Shown here piece by piece: positions 61,550 through 64,000 of a stretch of 64,000 bases of DNA (position 1 is its first letter; the number at the start of each line of letters is the position of its first letter). Position numbers and translations under genes: made by a program. Location: positions 310,001 through 374,000 of the forward strand of contig NZ_SPQS01000004.1 of the NCBI RefSeq assembly GCF_004570865.1, written 5' to 3'. This DNA is from Bradyrhizobium frederickii. Its GTDB lineage: Bacteria; Pseudomonadota; Alphaproteobacteria; Rhizobiales; Xanthobacteraceae. The notes beneath the pieces were generated by a model. The model was not told where the DNA came from. It worked only from the letters and a program-made list of their open reading frames with translations, and ran no database searches.

Positions 61550-64000
61550 ATGGCAGTTAACGACGGTTCTGCGAACGCGCCGGTTGGATCAGCGCAGCTT
61601 TCGAGCTTGCTGGACACCTATGGTGCGAACCGGCCGGCATGGAATGTCGCGGGGGTGGACTATCACGTCGGCGTACCAACGGGGCTGACGCTCAAGGATC
61701 CTGCAACGATCTCGATGGCAGGCGTGTCCGTTGACGCGGCTCAGAAGAGCATCACGGTGACGGGCAGCAACGTCACGCTCGACGGTTATGATTTCGGCGG
61801 CTGGGCTGTCGTAACCACGGCAGCGAACACCACCCTGACCAACTCGAACTTCAATGGTCTCAATCCGTCGGGTCCGCAGGATGCCGTTATTACAGGGTCG
61901 TCGTCGTCCTCAAATCTGCATATCACCAACTGCACCATCGATGGCCTGAGTGGCGGTGGGCATGCCGAATTTCTCGTCGAAATGGAAGGGCCCGGCCTCA
62001 CGATTGAATATTCGTGGCTGAAGAATTCCAACTCCGACCTGATCGGCCGCCATGGTCAAGACGGTGGCGACATCACGATTCAATATAACCTGCTGCAGCA
62101 GGCCGGCATGGGCGGCGCTGGCACCCACGGCGACTATCTCCAAGTCTATGGTCCGACCATCGATTCGACCCACATTCTTTACAACACGGCGGTCCAGGAT
62201 GGCGGTACGACCCAGGGCTTCATTGCCGACAACACCAAGTCGGGCGAGTTTGCCGGCAACACTCTGATCGGCAGCGTCAGCTATTGGATGTCCGTCTCCG
62301 GTCCGGGGACCGATGCCGCCAATCTGAGCGGCGCATTTTCCACGCACGACAACTATTTCGATGTAACCAAAGCCTTCGGGTTCAACTATCCGGCCGCTGG
62401 CCCGGACGACTCCTATTCCCAGACCTCCTTCGTGCACAATGTGAACATGGTGACCGGCGAGGTCGAGCAGGATGCCAATGCGCCTGCTTACACTGGCCCA
62501 ACCTACACGGCGCCAAGCTCGCCTGCTCCGAGTGCCCCTGCGGCGCCGGTTGTCTCCTCGTTCTCGACCGACAGCGGTGTTGCGGGGGACGGCATTACCA
62601 ACGACAGCACGCTCGAGCTCAAGGGCACGGCTGCTGCCGGCAGCACGGTCAAGATCTACGACGGTTCGACCCAGATCGGTACGGCGACTGCGACTTCGAC
62701 CGGAAGCTGGGACTACATCACCCAGGTCCTGACCGACGCAAAGCACACGCTGACTGCGACCGCGACCAACTCGTCGGGCCAGACCAGCGCGGCCTCGGCG
62801 GCGGTGGCTGTTACCGTCGACACCAAGGCACCCGCGGCACCGACGATCGCGAGCGATACCGTCAACGCGACCAATCAGGTCGTGATGTCGGGGACCGCTG
62901 AAGCGAACAGCGCGATCAAGGTGTTTGATGGAACGACGCAGGTCGGGACGGCGACAACCAACTCGAGCGGCGCCTGGAGCGTCACGACGTCTGCCTTGTC
63001 GGCCGGTTCGCACGCCCTGACGGCGAAGGCGACCGACGTTGCCGGCAACGTCAGCGCAGCGTCGACGGCCGTGGATCCGGTCATTGGCACCACCACGTCC
63101 GGCACGGGCACGGGCACGGGCACGTCTGGCACCTCGGGTACGGGCACCTCAGGCACTGGCACCTCTGGCACTGGCACCTCTGGTACGGGCACCTCTGGTA
63201 CGGGCACCTCGGGCACTGGCACCACTGCGCCTGCCGCACCGAAGATCGCTTCTTTCTCGACCGACAGCGGTGTCGCCGGTGATCACATCACCAGCGACAA
63301 GACGCTGACCCTGGCGGGAACTGCGGCTGCCAACAGCACGGTAAAGGTGTTCGACGGCTCGACCCAGCTCGGCATCGCCACGGCGGATGCCAACGGAGCC
63401 TGGCACTACTCAACCGCTGGGCTGCTCGACGGCAAGCACAGCCTCACTGCGACGGACACGGTCTCTGGCGTCACCAGCAAGGCATCGACTGCGCTGGATG
63501 TAACGGTGGATACTACTGCTCCGGATGCTCCGGTTCTGTTGAGCGATCCCACCACGCACAACCGCGCAACGGTATCCGGAACGGCGGAGGCGGGGAGCTC
63601 GATCAAGCTCTATGAAGGCACAACCCTGCTTGGCACGACGACGGTCGGAAGCGACGGCGACTGGAGCGTGACGACCCCGAATCTCAAGCACGGGTCCCAT
63701 ACCTTCACCGCGACCGCCACCGACGCTGCCGGCAACACCAGCGCGTTGTCGCAGCCGATCGATCCGCCAATTGGCTCGCATGGCCCCAAGGAGGGCAGCT
63801 CGACGGTGGAAGTCACCAATGTGCGTCCGCATTGGGATTACACCGCAACAATCAAGGGCATTGCCGATCCCAACAGCGAGATCAGGCTGTCCGACGGCAC
63901 GGCGTCGGTCGGTTCGGTCACGGCGGGAGCCGATGGCAAGTGGAGCTTCCACACCTCCGATCTGTCGGGCAAGACCCACGCCTTTACCGCCGAGCAGGTC
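61550..64000 (+). CDS. Very large beta-helix plus Ig-like repeat protein (adhesin-type, 3' end cut by window)
   Basis: The frame is open from ATG 61550 to the last base, 817 codons so far. No signal peptide is present, which fits type I secretion. Residues about 25-310 are a parallel beta-helix (NVTLDGYDFGGWAVVTTAAN and LTIEYSWLKNSNSDLIGRHG), nearly the same as the stand-alone protein at 49158. After a Pro/Ala linker come bacterial Ig-like repeats of about 90 residues: VVSSFSTDSGVAGDGITNDS, LKGTAAAGSTVKIYDGSTQI, then APAAPTIASDTVNATNQVVM and so on, with a Gly/Thr/Ser spacer at about residues 515-560. An in-frame ATG at 61517 exists, but the SD favours 61550. Such proteins are usually surface or biofilm adhesins; a carbohydrate-binding or -cleaving head is plausible. 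Confidence 0.87.
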   Translation, partial: MAVNDGSANAPVGSAQLSSLLDTYGANRPAWNVAGVDYHVGVPTGLTLKDPATISMAGVSVDAAQKSITVTGSNVTLDGYDFGGWAVVTTAANTTLTNSNFNGLNPSGPQDAVITGSSSSSNLHITNCTIDGLSGGGHAEFLVEMEGPGLTIEYSWLKNSNSDLIGRHGQDGGDITIQYNLLQQAGMGGAGTHGDYLQVYGPTIDSTHILYNTAVQDGGTTQGFIADNTKSGEFAGNTLIGSVSYWMSVSGPGTDAANLSGAFSTHDNYFDVTKAFGFNYPAAGPDDSYSQTSFVHNVNMVTGEVEQDANAPAYTGPTYTAPSSPAPSAPAAPVVSSFSTDSGVAGDGITNDSTLELKGTAAAGSTVKIYDGSTQIGTATATSTGSWDYITQVLTDAKHTLTATATNSSGQTSAASAAVAVTVDTKAPAAPTIASDTVNATNQVVMSGTAEANSAIKVFDGTTQVGTATTNSSGAWSVTTSALSAGSHALTAKATDVAGNVSAASTAVDPVIGTTTSGTGTGTGTSGTSGTGTSGTGTSGTGTSGTGTSGTGTSGTGTTAPAAPKIASFSTDSGVAGDHITSDKTLTLAGTAAANSTVKVFDGSTQLGIATADANGAWHYSTAGLLDGKHSLTATDTVSGVTSKASTALDVTVDTTAPDAPVLLSDPTTHNRATVSGTAEAGSSIKLYEGTTLLGTTTVGSDGDWSVTTPNLKHGSHTFTATATDAAGNTSALSQPIDPPIGSHGPKEGSSTVEVTNVRPHWDYTATIKGIADPNSEIRLSDGTASVGSVTAGADGKWSFHTSDLSGKTHAFTAEQV
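63091..63227 (+). repeat. In-frame minisatellite coding a Gly/Thr/Ser linker
   Basis: About nine near-identical units of GGCACCTCTGGTACG-like sequence, keeping frame and coding SGTGT-type repeats between two Ig-like domains. Repeat-number change would alter linker length without breaking the frame. Confidence 0.85.

Noticed and set aside
61910..63013. 367-codon minus-strand frame opposite the adhesin gene
   Set aside because: It is the antisense of the Ig-like/beta-helix coding sequence and has no independent start site or domain.
63091..63227. Possible CRISPR-like repeat array
   Set aside because: Units are contiguous without spacers, in frame and coding; this is a protein linker minisatellite.
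12706..64000. Defined genomic island with both attachment sites
   Set aside because: No integrase and no second copy of the tRNA-Tyr 3' end were noticed in the window, so the right border cannot be set.

Overview
The window reads as chromosomal DNA of a Bradyrhizobium-like alphaproteobacterium. This is inferred from the high GC content, the style of the small secreted housekeeping proteins, the rhizobial type of intergenic palindromes and the gene families present; no marker gene was compared.

Positions 1-12,800 look like ordinary chromosome. They hold a truncated serine hydrolase, a TPR protein, several small secreted proteins, an Omp25-type porin-like protein, a SAM methyltransferase, a cytochrome c/PQQ dehydrogenase of the polyvinyl-alcohol dehydrogenase type, a GFA-family protein, tRNA-Thr, the 23S rRNA methyltransferase RlmB and tRNA-Tyr. 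Several genes end in clear hairpin terminators. Immediately after tRNA-Tyr the character changes: 12,800-16,600 is gene-poor, with a few small orphan genes and long stretches without a convincing frame.

Positions 16,600-59,900 form one large surface-polysaccharide locus. It opens with a PqqD-like/HprK-like kinase and an overlapping nucleotidyltransferase, then two divergent H-NS-type genes. The assembly block on the minus strand holds the initiating glycosyl-1-phosphate transferase, an O-antigen-polymerase-like protein and a Wzc/ExoP-like BY-kinase. Plus-strand operons then supply dTDP-L-rhamnose (rfbCBDA), UDP-ManNAcA (wecB, wecC, with a WecG/TagA transferase) and further nucleotide sugars (DegT aminotransferase, two epimerases, CDP-glucose pyrophosphorylase, a SAF-domain oxidoreductase, a second RmlC-like epimerase and a PIG-L deacetylase). 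A Wzx-like flippase, an acyltransferase, a second polymerase-like protein, at least six glycosyltransferases and three methyltransferases complete the set. Rhamnose, ManNAcA and rarer acylated, aminated or methylated sugars are the likely ingredients. No outer-membrane Wza-type exporter is visible.

Most divergent promoter gaps inside the locus are conspicuously AT-rich, which fits silencing by the two embedded H-NS-like proteins. The right end carries a PAP2 phosphatase, a decayed IS66 transposase and the start of a very large repeat protein with bacterial Ig-like domains. The N-terminal beta-helix domain of that protein is a close paralogue of a stand-alone secreted beta-helix protein about 11 kb upstream. 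The least-explained parts are the RRE-like/kinase plus nucleotidyltransferase unit, the duplicated cysteine-rich protein at 46.8-48.0 kb and the beta-helix pair.
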